Positions 52,765 to 60,800 of a DNA stretch of 64,000 nucleotides are shown piece by piece. The notes below the pieces were generated by a model. The model saw nothing but the letters and a program-made list of their open reading frames with translations. It did not search any database and had not been told where the DNA came from. The position numbers were made by a program, and so were the translations under genes. Numbering within the stretch: the first letter of the stretch is position 1; every line of letters starts with the position of its first letter. Location of the stretch: NCBI RefSeq assembly GCF_008386585.1, contig NZ_VUOB01000085.1:1-64000 (forward strand), in the 5' to 3' direction. The DNA is from Solihabitans fulvus (GTDB lineage: Bacteria > Actinomycetota > Actinomycetes > Mycobacteriales > Pseudonocardiaceae).

Positions 52765-53309
52765 TCGGGACGTTGTTGGCGCTACTCGGCGTTGCCGCCT
52801 GGACGGGCATCATCCTGTTGCTGGCCAGGCTGTTCGTCCTGCCCGCGTGGTTCGGTCGGGTGGTGCTGCCAAGGCTGATCCGGGAGCAGGTGTGGGGACA
52901 GACCACGGTCGAGCGGTACGCCGTCCCGCGCACCGGGGACGGCCGAGGGGACACCAGGGTCCGCACGTTGTCGGGCACGCACCGGGGTCGCCGTTTCGAG
53001 CTGGTCACCGAGTCCGAGTGCCTTGGAGAAGGCTTCGACAACAGCTCACCGGTGCGGAGCCAGTGGGCGCACTCCTGCACGCTGCGGGTGCGCGACGTCG
53101 GTCCGCTGCCGCCCGGAGTCGTCGATGTGGCGGGCGGCGGCGCGAAACGCCGCAGGCGCGGGGCCAGCGTGTGGAGCGAGGATCCGGGGAGCATCAGCAT
53201 GAACTGCATGCGGCTGCGGTCTGGGTTGTATGCGGCCAGGTTGCGGCGGGAGGTCGACTTCCTCGTCGAGGTAGCCGAGCGGGTCCCGCCGGCGGAGTCG
53301 ATAGTGTGA
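52761..53309 (+). CDS. Membrane-anchored protein coupled to the WXG effector
   Basis: The 182-residue protein has one N-terminal hydrophobic helix (about 2-30, 'IGTLLALLGVAAWTGIILLLARLFVLPAW'). A soluble domain with strands 'TVERYAVPRTGDGRGDTRVRTL' and 'FELVTESECLGEGFD', and a basic patch 'GGAKRRRRGA', follow. GTG 52761 overlaps the upstream stop. No family is recognised. As the last gene behind a candidate effector, it could be an immunity or accessory protein; that is inferred from position only. Confidence 0.65.
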   Translation: MIGTLLALLGVAAWTGIILLLARLFVLPAWFGRVVLPRLIREQVWGQTTVERYAVPRTGDGRGDTRVRTLSGTHRGRRFELVTESECLGEGFDNSSPVRSQWAHSCTLRVRDVGPLPPGVVDVAGGGAKRRRRGASVWSEDPGSISMNCMRLRSGLYAARLRREVDFLVEVAERVPPAESIV

Positions 53310-53349
53310 ATGCTGTCGACAGGAGTTGTGACCGCAAGGAGTGTTGTGC

Positions 53350-53595
53350 ATGTCCGAGCGTCGTGAGTGGTTCGGGTCGCCCAGGTTGGTGACCGAGGCG
53401 AAGGCGGAACACCCGCACGACACCGAGGATTTGGTGCGGCTGGTGCGCGTCACTCGCCAGGAGCGGGACTGGACCCAGACCCGACTCGCCGAGGCGGTCG
53501 GCGTGCCGGAGGCCGAACTGGTGCGTTTCGAGGCGGGGGAGACGGTGCCGGCCGAGCCGTTGGCGATGCGGCTCATCGAGGCAATGCGCGCCTGA
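53350..53595 (+). CDS. Small XRE-type helix-turn-helix protein
   Basis: The 81-residue protein consists of an N-terminal 20-residue tail ('MSERREWFGSPRLVTEAKAE') and a single helix-turn-helix ('LVRLVRVTRQERDWTQTRLAEAVGVPEAELVRFEAGETVPAEPLAMRL', about 28-76). There is no effector domain. ATG 53350 behind AAGGAG is preferred to GTG 53341. It lies between the WXG operon and a convergent DUF397/XRE locus. Confidence 0.8.
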   Translation: MSERREWFGSPRLVTEAKAEHPHDTEDLVRLVRVTRQERDWTQTRLAEAVGVPEAELVRFEAGETVPAEPLAMRLIEAMRA

Positions 53596-53616
53596 CTGCA
53601 CAAGCGTGGTGCGGGT

Positions 53617-53648
53617 GAGGGGGACGGCCGTTGTCGGTCGTCCCCCTC
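53617..53648. terminator. Bidirectional terminator
   Basis: Perfect 10-bp arms GAGGGGGACG (53617-53626) and CGTCCCCCTC (53639-53648) are followed by GGTCGGTTTTCG. The hairpin sits between the plus-strand XRE gene and the minus-strand DUF397 genes. Confidence 0.75.
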
Positions 53649-53669
53649 GGTCGGTTTTCGTTGGCGTGC

Positions 53670-53945
53670 CTAGCTGTTCAGCCGGCCGGCTTTGATCGCG
53701 TCGATGAAGTTGTCGAAGGTGGCGGCGCGGAAGGTCAGCGTTCCGGTGCGCGGCGACTTGCTGTCGCGGATGCTGGTCTGTTCGGTGCGGCGACCCAGCT
53801 CCACGCACTCGTTCGAGCCGCCACCGCTGTAGGTGCTCTTTCTCCAGCCGATGGCGTTGGTCATTGCAGCTCGGTCCAGTTCCACGCAGTCGTTGTTGCC
53901 GCCTCCGCTGTAGCTGCTCTTACGCCATCTCGTGTTGTTGGTCAT
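53670..53945 (-). CDS. DUF397 protein with duplicated N-terminal half
   Basis: The 91-residue protein reads as one and a half DUF397 units. 'MTNNTRWRKSSYSGGGNNDCVELDRAA' is joined to a full unit beginning 'MTNAIGWRKSTYSGGGSNECVELGRR' and ending 'SIRDSKSPRTGTLTFRAATFDNFIDAIKAG'. The junction looks like a recent DNA duplication, because its first 75 bp almost match the start of the neighbouring DUF397 gene. An internal ATG at the second unit could give a normal-size protein. It overlaps the upstream gene by 4 bp. Confidence 0.85.
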   Translation of the reverse strand: MTNNTRWRKSSYSGGGNNDCVELDRAAMTNAIGWRKSTYSGGGSNECVELGRRTEQTSIRDSKSPRTGTLTFRAATFDNFIDAIKAGRLNS

Positions 53946-54133
53946 TGCAGCCGACCAGCTTTGATCGCGTTGATGAAGCTGTCGAGGGTGGGGCTGTGGA
54001 AGGTTAATGCCGCGATCTGCGGCGATTTGCTATCGCGGATGCTGGTCTGGTTGGTGCGGCGGTCCAGTTCCACGCAGTTGTTGTTGCCGCCTCCGCTGTA
54101 GGTGCTCTTACGCCATCTCGTGTTGTTCGTCAT
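53942..54133 (-). CDS. DUF397 protein
   Basis: The 63-residue single-unit DUF397 protein has 'TRWRKSTYSGGGNNNCVELDRR' then 'TSIRDSKSPQIAALTFHSPTLDSFINAIKAG'. It overlaps the XRE/DUF5753 gene by 4 bp upstream and the double DUF397 gene by 4 bp downstream, so the three form one operon. DUF397 proteins are thought to modulate their XRE partner. Confidence 0.9.
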   Translation of the reverse strand: MTNNTRWRKSTYSGGGNNNCVELDRRTNQTSIRDSKSPQIAALTFHSPTLDSFINAIKAGRLQ

Positions 54134-54990
54134 TGGTTCTCGAGTGCCCTCATGCGTAGGTGGATCACGTCCGCCGTGTCGGCGGGTGATAGTGCCAACC
54201 CGACTACGTCGTCAAACATGGCGGTGATGCGTTCGATGTCACCCGCATTGTCCACCCACGCGCCGCCCGTGAGGTACTCCAGGTAGACCGCCGGCAGGCG
54301 CTCGGAACCCGCGTAGCCGATGATCGTGCAGGGGCCGGACATCGGGCCGTACGCGCCCGCGTCATTGGGAATCGCTTGGATCGTGACGTTCGGCCGGCCA
54401 CCGACGGCCAACAGGTGGCCGAGCTGTTCGCGCATCACGTCGGGGCCGCCGACGGTGCGGTAGATGACGCCTTCGTCGATCAGGGCGTGCAACCTCAACG
54501 GATGCGGGCCGTCGAGCCGCTGCTGGCGCTTGAGTCGGGCGTTGACGTAGGCGTCGTGCGCGGTGTTCGGGTCGAGGAACCGGTGTGCTGCCACGGTCAG
54601 CGCTCGCGCATAGCGCGCTGTTTGCAGCAGGCCTGGGATGACCAGAGACTCGATGGCTCGCACCACCTCGGCCTCGCGTTCGGCGCGGACGAGCGTTCGG
54701 TACGTCTTGGGCGCATCGGCGGGAAGCCGGACGCGCTCGGTCTTCTCCCCCGCTGCCTCCCAGAGTGCGACAGCCTCGGTGCACTGTTCCTCGGTCGCCT
54801 TGTAGAAGGCCAGAGCCCGATCGAGTGCCGTCCGCTGTGGACGCAGATAGCCGGACTCGGTGCGACTGACGGTCGACTCCGTCGTCCCGAGCATGGTGGC
54901 GACCTCGGCGGCCGACTTGCCTGCGGCCTTGCGCAGCTTCTCCAGCTGCGCGCCGAGATCCTGCTTCCACCGTGTCCGCTGGGCTGGCAT
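54130..54990 (-). CDS. XRE family regulator with DUF5753 domain
   Basis: The 286-residue protein has a helix-turn-helix at about 14-65 ('LGAQLEKLRKAAGKSAAEVATMLG' and 'TESTVSRTESGYLRP') and a DUF5753 region with 'ESLVIPGLLQTARYARALT', 'RQQRLDGPHPLRLHALIDEGVI' and 'GPCTIIGYAGSERLPAVYLE'. ATG 54990. It heads the operon with two DUF397 genes. A TACATGTA-centred palindrome just upstream could be its operator. Confidence 0.92.
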   Translation of the reverse strand: MPAQRTRWKQDLGAQLEKLRKAAGKSAAEVATMLGTTESTVSRTESGYLRPQRTALDRALAFYKATEEQCTEAVALWEAAGEKTERVRLPADAPKTYRTLVRAEREAEVVRAIESLVIPGLLQTARYARALTVAAHRFLDPNTAHDAYVNARLKRQQRLDGPHPLRLHALIDEGVIYRTVGGPDVMREQLGHLLAVGGRPNVTIQAIPNDAGAYGPMSGPCTIIGYAGSERLPAVYLEYLTGGAWVDNAGDIERITAMFDDVVGLALSPADTADVIHLRMRALENQ

Positions 54991-55018
54991 GACGTGAGCC
55001 TATCGATCGCAACTAAGG

Positions 55019-55032
55019 GGCTACATGTACCC
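55019..55032. promoter_or_regulatory. Candidate XRE operator
   Basis: The 8-bp palindrome TACATGTA (55022-55029) is flanked by GGC and CCC, giving GGCTACATGTACCC with one mismatched pair. It lies about 30 bp upstream of the XRE start at 54990. Confidence 0.4.
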
Positions 55033-55220
55033 ATTAGAAGGATGGTGTGGTCTTCTTGTCCCCGTTAATCTCGGCTCTGTTGGCAGGGCAGTCGCCCTCT
55101 GTGGCACACGGGTCGTCTCCTGGCGGTGATGCGCCTGCAGCCCTGCTGGCACCCGGCGGGGTCGTGAGGGCCTCGCACACCTCGCGCCCCGTCGGGCCGT
55201 AAACGCGGGAAGGGCACGGC

Positions 55221-55532
55221 ATGTACAACGAAGTGATCAACGGGATCGAGGCGACCCTCGACACGATGGTCCGCGTGGCCACGCGCGGCACGGACCGAGC
55301 CGTCCTGTCGATGGCGCACGAGGACGTGCCTCGACTCGTCGACGCCTTCCGCTCCCTCATGGACGGGCACACCCCGGACGAGAACGGCTGTTGCCGCGCC
55401 TGCGCCCGGCGCCGCGCCCTGTTCGGTCGCCGGCACCCCGTTCCGTGCCGCCTGGTGCTCAGCGCGCGCCTCGCCCTCCTCAACGCGCGGCACGGCGCGC
55501 ACTCCAAGCACGCCATGGGAAACACTCGATGA
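55221..55532 (+). CDS. Small Cys-containing protein next to the XRE locus
   Basis: The 103-residue protein has a helical N-terminal part ('MYNEVINGIEATLDTMVRVATRG', 'MAHEDVPRLVDAFRSLMDG') and a C-terminal segment 'HTPDENGCCRACARRRALFGRRHPVPCRL'. That segment has four Cys and a His that could bind zinc. Similar small proteins ending in an 'HxPD..G.C..C' motif occur beside XRE regulators in this group, from memory. ATG 55221 follows GGGAAGGGC. It overlaps the next gene by 4 bp. Confidence 0.65.
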   Translation: MYNEVINGIEATLDTMVRVATRGTDRAVLSMAHEDVPRLVDAFRSLMDGHTPDENGCCRACARRRALFGRRHPVPCRLVLSARLALLNARHGAHSKHAMGNTR

Positions 55533-55879
55533 CCGACGTGCGCGAGCCGGACGGCGTTGGGCGACCGCTCGCCGGCCTGTTTCTGCTGCTGTTCCTGCTT
55601 CAGGAACCTCGACGGTGGCGGACCGTCGCCGAGCTGTCCGGCGAACTTGGCATCGACCCTGCGCTGGTCGTGGCCCACCTGTCTGCCTGGCGACGGCGTC
55701 GCTGGCTGACCGGGCAGCGGCGGCCGACGCCCGCGACGGGCTGCGAGCGCCTGCACGTGCGGCCGGCGGAGTCCAACCTGGCCGCGTGCCGCGAGGAGGC
55801 GCGGGAGCGGTTGATGTCGCTCGGCCGACTGCTGGTCGAAGGCTCGGGCATCTCGGTGTCGGTTGCGCTTGGCGAGTGA
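55529..55879 (+). CDS. Small winged-helix-like protein
   Basis: The 116-residue protein has a central helix-turn-helix-like region: 'LFLLLFLLQEPRRWRTVAELSGELGIDPALVVAHLSAWRRRRWLTG' (about 16-61). This is a winged-helix pattern with a recognition helix and basic wing. A C-terminal helix 'NLAACREEARERLMSLGRLLVEG' follows. It could be a DNA-binding partner of the Cys-containing protein, whose gene it overlaps (ATGA). Not assigned to a named family. Confidence 0.6.
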   Translation: MTDVREPDGVGRPLAGLFLLLFLLQEPRRWRTVAELSGELGIDPALVVAHLSAWRRRRWLTGQRRPTPATGCERLHVRPAESNLAACREEARERLMSLGRLLVEGSGISVSVALGE

Positions 55880-55937
55880 ACCGGACGGCGGTGCGCGAGG
55901 GTCGCGCGCCGGAAACGGAGGTGGGTGACGGCGCTTC

Positions 55938-55962
55938 GGGGAGGGGTCGACCGTCCCTCCCC
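55938..55962 (+). terminator. Hairpin terminator
   Basis: GGGGAGGG (55938-55945) pairs with CCCTCCCC (55955-55962) across a 9-base loop, 59 bp after the winged-helix gene and before the convergent VOC gene. Confidence 0.6.
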
Positions 55963-56030
55963 TGGTTTGCCGGGGGTGCAAGCCTTGTGGCGCAAGGGAA
56001 GACCGTCGCGACCACGGCGTTGGGCGACCG

Positions 56031-56423
56031 CTAGCGGGACGCGAGGATTTCCAGGTAGTGCGCGTTCTGCATGACGCCAAGGACATTTCCGAACGGGTCG
56101 ACGACGGAGGCGGTCACGAATCCCTCGCCGCGCTCCCGGATCCCCTCGAATTCCTTGGCACCGAGGGAAATCAGTCGGTCGAAGGTCGCCGTGACGTCGT
56201 CCACGTGCCAGTACGCGATCGCGCCGCCGGGAGCTGCCGCCACGCCATCGGGCGCGTAGCTGGCGTCGATCACGCCGAGTTCGTGCTGGTAGTCGCCGAG
56301 GCGGAACTCCAGGTACCCGGGCACCTCGAAGTACGGCTCGATGCCGAGAAACACGGTGTACCACTTCTTGGCGGCGGGAAGATCGGCCGCGAAGAACGTG
56401 ATGGTGCTCAGCCCTCGTAACAT
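56031..56423 (-). CDS. VOC superfamily (glyoxalase-like) protein
   Basis: The 130-residue protein has two beta-alpha-beta-beta-beta units: 'GLSTITFFAADLPAAKKWYTVFLGIEPYFEVPGYLEFRL' and 'AIAYWHVDDVTATFDRLISLGAKEFEG' with 'VVDPFGNVLGVMQN'. The pattern fits glyoxalase/bleomycin resistance/dioxygenase proteins. His46 (YQHEL) and Glu residues could bind metal. ATG 56423. It stands alone. Confidence 0.9.
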   Translation of the reverse strand: MLRGLSTITFFAADLPAAKKWYTVFLGIEPYFEVPGYLEFRLGDYQHELGVIDASYAPDGVAAAPGGAIAYWHVDDVTATFDRLISLGAKEFEGIRERGEGFVTASVVDPFGNVLGVMQNAHYLEILASR

Positions 56424-56493
56424 TTCTGGTCCCCTTGCCGTCGTGACCGCGTGAACGCTGTGTCAGGACAGTAAGCGGCACCACCGACAGAAA

Positions 56494-56523
56494 CGCGCGC
56501 CGACCGCGAGGGGTCGGCGCGCG
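56494..56523 (-). terminator. Terminator of the LpdA-like gene
   Basis: Perfect 12-bp arms CGCGCGCCGACC (56494-56505) and GGTCGGCGCGCG (56512-56523) with a 6-base loop; TTTCTGT follows on the minus strand. Confidence 0.75.
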
Positions 56524-56555
56524 CCTTCCTGTCGAGAAGGGTCAGTCGAGGAAGG

Positions 56556-57959
56556 TCAGTCGAGGTCGTCGTGCCGGATGAGCTGCCGGCCGGCCTCGGT
56601 GATCGAGCCCGACAGCGATGGGTACACCGAGAAGGTGTGCGCCAGGTGCTCGACGGTGAGCTGGTTCTGCACCGCGAGCGCGATCGGCAGGATCAGCTCG
56701 CTGGCGTTCGGCGCCACCACGACGCCGCCGATCACCACACCGGTCGCCGGGCGGCAGAACAGCTTCACGAAGCCGCGCCGCACGCCCTCCATCTTCGCCC
56801 GCGCGTTCGTCGCCAGCGGCATCATGATCGTGCGCGCCGGCACCTCGCCGGAGTCGATCGCGTGCTGGCTGATGCCGACGTTGGCGATCTCCGGGTTGGT
56901 GAACACGTTGGACGCCACGGTCTTCAGCCTGATCGGGTTCACGGCCTCGCCGAGCGCGTGCCACATGGCGATCCGGCCCTGCATGGCCGCGACCGACGCC
57001 AGCATCAGCACGCCGGTGCAGTCGCCAGCCGCGTAGACGCCGGACACCGTCGTCCGCGACACCCGGTCGACCGGGATGAACCCGCCCCTGCCCGGCTCGA
57101 TGCCGATCCGGTCGAGGCCGATGTCGCCCGTGTTGGGCACCGAGCCGACGGTCATCAGCGCGTGGCTGGCCTCGATGGTCCTGCCGTCCGCGAGGTGCAC
57201 GATCACGCCGTCGGCGGTCCGCTCGACCTTCTCGGCCCGCGCCTGCTTGACCACCTCGGTGCCGCGCTCGGCCAGCACGTCCTCCAGCACGGCGGCCGCG
57301 TCGGCGTCCTCGTGCGGCAGCACCCGGTCCCGGCTGGACGCGACGGTGACCTTCACGCCCATCTCCGTGTACGCGGAGGCGAACTCGGCGCCGGTCACCC
57401 CGGAGCCGATCACCGCGAGGTGCGACGGCAGCTCGGGCAGGTCGTAGATCTGCCGCCAGGTCAGGATCCGCTCACCGTCCGGCTCCGCGCCGGGCACCAC
57501 GCGCGGCGTCGCGCCGGTCGCGATCAGCACCACGTCGGCGTCGAGCACCTCGGTGCTGCCGTCGTTGAGCTGCACGGCGACCCGGTGCTGGGCCAGGCCC
57601 GGCTTGTCGTCGCAGAACCTCGCCTTGCCGGAGATGATCCGCACGCCCTCGCGCTGGAGCCTGGCCCTGACGTCGGCGGACTGCGCCAGCGCGAGGCCCT
57701 TGACCCTGCCGTGCACGACGGGCAGCTCGACGGCGGCCTCGGCGTTGTTGGTGCGGATACCGAGCTCGTCGGCGTCGCGGAACGCGGACCGCGCGCCCGC
57801 CGACGCGATGAACGTCTTGGACGGCACGCAGTCGTAGAGCACGCAGGCACCGCCTGCGCCGTCGCTCTCGACGACCGTCACCTCGGCGCCGTGCGGGGCC
57901 GCGACCAGCGCGGACTCGTATCCGGCCGGGCCGCCACCCATGATCACGATGCGGGTCAC
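56556..57959 (-). CDS. lpdA: NAD(P)H-quinone dehydrogenase, LpdA-like pyridine nucleotide-disulfide oxidoreductase
   Basis: The 467-residue flavoprotein has the FAD loop 'RIVIMGGGPAGYESALVAA', the redox pair CVLYDC in 'GGACVLYDCVPSKTF', the NAD loop 'LAVIGSGVTGAEFASAYTEMG' and 'GVYAAGDCTGVLMLASVAAMQGR'. At the C-terminus, where dihydrolipoamide dehydrogenases carry a His-Glu pair (HxHPTxSE), this protein reads 'HTFSVYPSLSGSI', so the proton-transfer dyad is missing. That fits the actinobacterial LpdA quinone reductases rather than a true lipoamide enzyme. GTG 57959 follows GGAGGA. Confidence 0.88.
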   Translation of the reverse strand: MTRIVIMGGGPAGYESALVAAPHGAEVTVVESDGAGGACVLYDCVPSKTFIASAGARSAFRDADELGIRTNNAEAAVELPVVHGRVKGLALAQSADVRARLQREGVRIISGKARFCDDKPGLAQHRVAVQLNDGSTEVLDADVVLIATGATPRVVPGAEPDGERILTWRQIYDLPELPSHLAVIGSGVTGAEFASAYTEMGVKVTVASSRDRVLPHEDADAAAVLEDVLAERGTEVVKQARAEKVERTADGVIVHLADGRTIEASHALMTVGSVPNTGDIGLDRIGIEPGRGGFIPVDRVSRTTVSGVYAAGDCTGVLMLASVAAMQGRIAMWHALGEAVNPIRLKTVASNVFTNPEIANVGISQHAIDSGEVPARTIMMPLATNARAKMEGVRRGFVKLFCRPATGVVIGGVVVAPNASELILPIALAVQNQLTVEHLAHTFSVYPSLSGSITEAGRQLIRHDDLD

Positions 57960-58059
57960 TTCGGTCCTCCTCCAGCGCCTCGGGTAGGCGGGTGCCAGCA
58001 GCAGCAACCGTACGCGGTCGCGTTTCGCCCGGTTCGGGGTGGCACGGCTTGCGGGACCT

Positions 58060-58126
58060 CGACGGCGCGGATCGAGGGGACTCGACGGCGCGGATCGGGG
58101 GACTCGGTGGCACGGATCGGGGGACT
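58060..58126. repeat. Three tandem 22-23-bp repeats
   Basis: Units at 58060-58082, 58083-58104 and 58105-58126 follow the pattern CGACGGCGCGGATCGGGGGACT. A fourth degenerate unit lies just before. They fill the divergent space between the LpdA-like and gamma-glutamylcyclotransferase genes. Confidence 0.75.
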
Positions 58127-58176
58127 AACGGTCGCGCGTCCCAACGGGTGATCGCGGGGTCGCTAGGCTGTCGCTC

Positions 58177-58635
58177 GTGCCGCTCTACGCCGCGTACGGG
58201 TCCAATATGGATCCGAACCAGATGATGGAGCGAGCCCCGGCCTCGCCGATGGCGGGAACCGGATGGCTCGCTGGCTGGCGACTGACCTTCGGCGGTGAGG
58301 ACCTGGGCTGGGAAGGCGCGCTCGCCACGATCGTGGAGGACGCGGACACGCAGGTCTTCGCCGTGCTGTACGACGTCAGCCCCCGGGACGAGGCGACCCT
58401 GGACCGGTGGGAGGGCGCGCTCGGCCTGTACAAGAAGATCCGGCTGCGCGTGCAGACCCTGGAGGGGTCCGTGGTCGCCTGGCTGTACGTGCTGGACGCC
58501 TACGAGGGCGGCCTGCCCTCCGCGCGGTACCTGGGCGTGGTGGCCGATGCCGCCGAGGCGGCGGGCGCGCCGGACGACTACGTCGCCGACCTGCGCACCC
58601 GACCCTGCCAGGGCATCGGACCGCAGTCCGTGTGA
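58177..58635 (+). CDS. Gamma-glutamylcyclotransferase family protein
   Basis: The 152-residue protein has the hallmark 'LYAAYGSNMDPNQM' at the N-terminus (substrate loop). The catalytic Glu is probably in 'LDRWEGALGLYKKI', with 'VVAWLYVLDAYEGGLPSARYL' after it. The family releases 5-oxoproline from gamma-glutamyl compounds. GTG 58177 is used. It is divergent from the LpdA-like gene and convergent with the EspG-like gene. Confidence 0.9.
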   Translation: MPLYAAYGSNMDPNQMMERAPASPMAGTGWLAGWRLTFGGEDLGWEGALATIVEDADTQVFAVLYDVSPRDEATLDRWEGALGLYKKIRLRVQTLEGSVVAWLYVLDAYEGGLPSARYLGVVADAAEAAGAPDDYVADLRTRPCQGIGPQSV

Positions 58636-58649
58636 TGTCGTGCAGGGTG

Positions 58650-58676
58650 CCCTCACGACACTGGGTGTCGTGAGGG
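58650..58676. terminator. Bidirectional terminator related to the 26-kb palindromic element
   Basis: A 12-bp stem, CCCTCACGACAC (58650-58661) and GTGTCGTGAGGG (58665-58676), has a 3-base loop. Less perfect flanks extend it to about 58638-58687. The loop and flank (ACTGGGTGTCGTGAGGG) resemble the 26022 element. Confidence 0.7.
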
Positions 58677-58690
58677 GGCGTTCAAGACAG

Positions 58691-59491
58691 CTATTCGGCG
58701 CTGGCGAGGAGTTCGGTGAGGTGCTGGGTTAGGCGGCGGGAGTCGACCGGGGCGATCGTGCTCCACGGCTCGGAGCCCGCGGTCGAGCGACGCATCTGGA
58801 CGTAGCGGCCGTTCGGCGTGTCGAAGAAGCCGACGACGCGGTCCGGCCGCACCCGCTTGCCCCACTTGTCCCTGGCCGCCGCGCCGAACTGGCCTCGGTT
58901 GCCGGCGTCGCGCAGCATCTCCGCCATAGCGTGCGCGTCGTCCTGCCGCAGCCCGCGCTCCCGCAGCGCCTTCTCCAGGTCCTCTGGCTTGCTGACGTTG
59001 GCCGCCGCCGCGTCGAGGTCGGCGCTGGGCAGCGTGACCGAGTAGCCGCTGCCAGCCGGCGCGGTCGGCAGCACCGACAGCGCCTCGCGCGGCAGGCCCT
59101 CGCCGGACGCCGGCCGCAGGCTGAGCCGGTCGTTGTCCAGCACCGCGAGGACGCCGGAGCCGCCCCTGGACGCCGCGAGCACCCGGACGCTGCGGCCAAG
59201 CCACAGCCTGCCGTCCACCTCCTGCGTCGGGCGGTTCAGCAGGTGCAGCAGCTCCTCAAGCATGGGGTCGAGGGCGACGGGCCTGCCGAGCCCGCGCCGC
59301 CCGAGGTCCGCCCACACGGAGTTGACCAGGGCGGCCCGCTCCGTGTGCGTCTTGCCGGGCGAGGGCACCTTCAGCACCAGCGGCATGACCTCCAGCCGGA
59401 GGTGTTCCCAGAGCACGTCGAACTCGAGCGCCGAGATGGTGACCGGCTCGCGCAGGTCGTTGCCGCCGAGGTCCAGTCCGAACATCGTCAT
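58691..59491 (-). CDS. EspG family type VII secretion chaperone
   Basis: The 266-residue protein starts 'MTMFGLDLGGNDLREPVTISALEFDVLWEHL', typical of EspG-like ESX secretion-associated proteins. It continues with alternating strand/helix segments ('RPVALDPMLEELLHLLNRP') and ends in a helix 'RRLTQHLTELLAS'. EspG chaperones bind PE/PPE pairs before secretion; PPE-like and PE-like genes lie directly upstream on the same strand. A downstream ATG two codons in is an alternative start. Confidence 0.85.
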   Translation of the reverse strand: MTMFGLDLGGNDLREPVTISALEFDVLWEHLRLEVMPLVLKVPSPGKTHTERAALVNSVWADLGRRGLGRPVALDPMLEELLHLLNRPTQEVDGRLWLGRSVRVLAASRGGSGVLAVLDNDRLSLRPASGEGLPREALSVLPTAPAGSGYSVTLPSADLDAAAANVSKPEDLEKALRERGLRQDDAHAMAEMLRDAGNRGQFGAAARDKWGKRVRPDRVVGFFDTPNGRYVQMRRSTAGSEPWSTIAPVDSRRLTQHLTELLASAE

Positions 59492-59516
59492 AGGTTAGGT
59501 GCTCTCCTCGAGAGCC

Positions 59517-60743
59517 CTACTGGCTCTCCCCGATGACCGGCAGCGAGGCATGGTTGCCGACGCCGTAGATGTCGTCGGTCTCCACCAGGTAGACGGCGGT
59601 CTCGTGCTCGATGTCGTCCTCGTCCTCGGACTTCGTGCCGAGCACCCCGAACGGGTCGAAGCCCTGCCCTGGGTTCGCGCCGGTCGACCGGCGGTGCACC
59701 GAGTCGTCCGAGGCGAAGTTACCCCCTCCGATCGCGCCGCCGTGCGACATCCCCTGTCCCGGCTGGGCCAGTGTCGCCGGGGCAGGCGCGAATCCGCCCT
59801 CCGCGCCGCTGATCGAGGTGGTGTCCTTGTCGCGGCCCGACTTGAGCTTGTCCGCCGCCCGCTGCGCCGGGCCGAGCCCACCGCCGCCGGCGAGACCGCC
59901 GCCGCCCGCCACGCCGTCGATGCCGACCGCGCCGGGCACGTAGGACTTGGCCGTGGTGTTGAGCCGAGGGCCACCGGACTTGGTGGACGTCCCGGACTCG
60001 GCCGTCGAGCCGCCGGACTGCCCGGGCCCGCGCCCGCGCTCGCCGTCCTCCTCGGCTCCGGCAGGCGCGACGGGCGTGCGGGCCGCGCCGCGAGCGCCGG
60101 TGCGGCGACCGCCGGACCTGGCCGACGGCACCCCGCCGACCTCGCCGTCGAGGATCGGGGCGGCCGCGACACCCGGTACGACGTCCGCGCCGGCCACCGG
60201 GCCCGCATTGATCACGACCTGCGGCGGCGCCTCGAAGCGGCCGAGCGTGCTGGTGTTGGTCGTGGTGCTGGACTCGTAGGTCGACATCACCTCGAACGCG
60301 CGCTGCTCGGCGGCGCTCTGCCGGTGCTCCTGCTTCTCGTAGTCGGTCTGCGCGCCGAACACGTGCGCGAGCACGGTCACCACGTCGTTGGGCCGCTCCG
60401 CGGTCACCGGCACCGGGGGCGGCATGTCGGCCCGCGCCTGGCCGACGAAGTCGGCCTGGAGCTCGGCGGACACCCGCATCACGTCGGCCCCGGTCTGGGC
60501 GTCGGAGGCCCACTGCGCCAGCGGGCTGATCCCGCCGCGCGCCTGGTCGCCTGCCGCGCCCTCCCAGACCGCGCCGGACTTGCTGACACCCTTGGCCAGG
60601 TCGGCGTTGATCTCGGCGAGCGTCGTGGACACCCCGGCCCACCGCTCCATGGACGCGTGCGAGCCCTTGGGCCCCGGCCCCTTCTGGAGCTGCCGGTAGA
60701 GCTCCTCGTGGGTGTAGCCACGCCACCGGTGTCCGTCAGTCAT
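59517..60743 (-). CDS. PPE-like type VII secretion substrate
   Basis: The 408-residue protein has a PPE/WXG-like helical N-terminal domain (about 1-165) with 'WAGVSTTLAEINADLAKGVSKSGAVWEGAAGDQAR', whose W-x-G sits in the 'VWEGAAG' turn. A long Gly/Ala/Ser/Pro-rich disordered middle (about 190-330) and an acidic end ('GTKSEDEDDIEHETAVYLVETDDIYG') follow. The final 'DDIYGVGNHASLPVIGES' could carry the secretion signal. ATG 60743. It precedes espG and follows the PE-like gene. Confidence 0.82.
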   Translation of the reverse strand: MTDGHRWRGYTHEELYRQLQKGPGPKGSHASMERWAGVSTTLAEINADLAKGVSKSGAVWEGAAGDQARGGISPLAQWASDAQTGADVMRVSAELQADFVGQARADMPPPVPVTAERPNDVVTVLAHVFGAQTDYEKQEHRQSAAEQRAFEVMSTYESSTTTNTSTLGRFEAPPQVVINAGPVAGADVVPGVAAAPILDGEVGGVPSARSGGRRTGARGAARTPVAPAGAEEDGERGRGPGQSGGSTAESGTSTKSGGPRLNTTAKSYVPGAVGIDGVAGGGGLAGGGGLGPAQRAADKLKSGRDKDTTSISGAEGGFAPAPATLAQPGQGMSHGGAIGGGNFASDDSVHRRSTGANPGQGFDPFGVLGTKSEDEDDIEHETAVYLVETDDIYGVGNHASLPVIGESQ

Positions 60744-60800
60744 CTAGCTCTAGTCCCCTCGACTACTGGCTGACCACGGTCGTTCCGAGCCGACCGCCGG

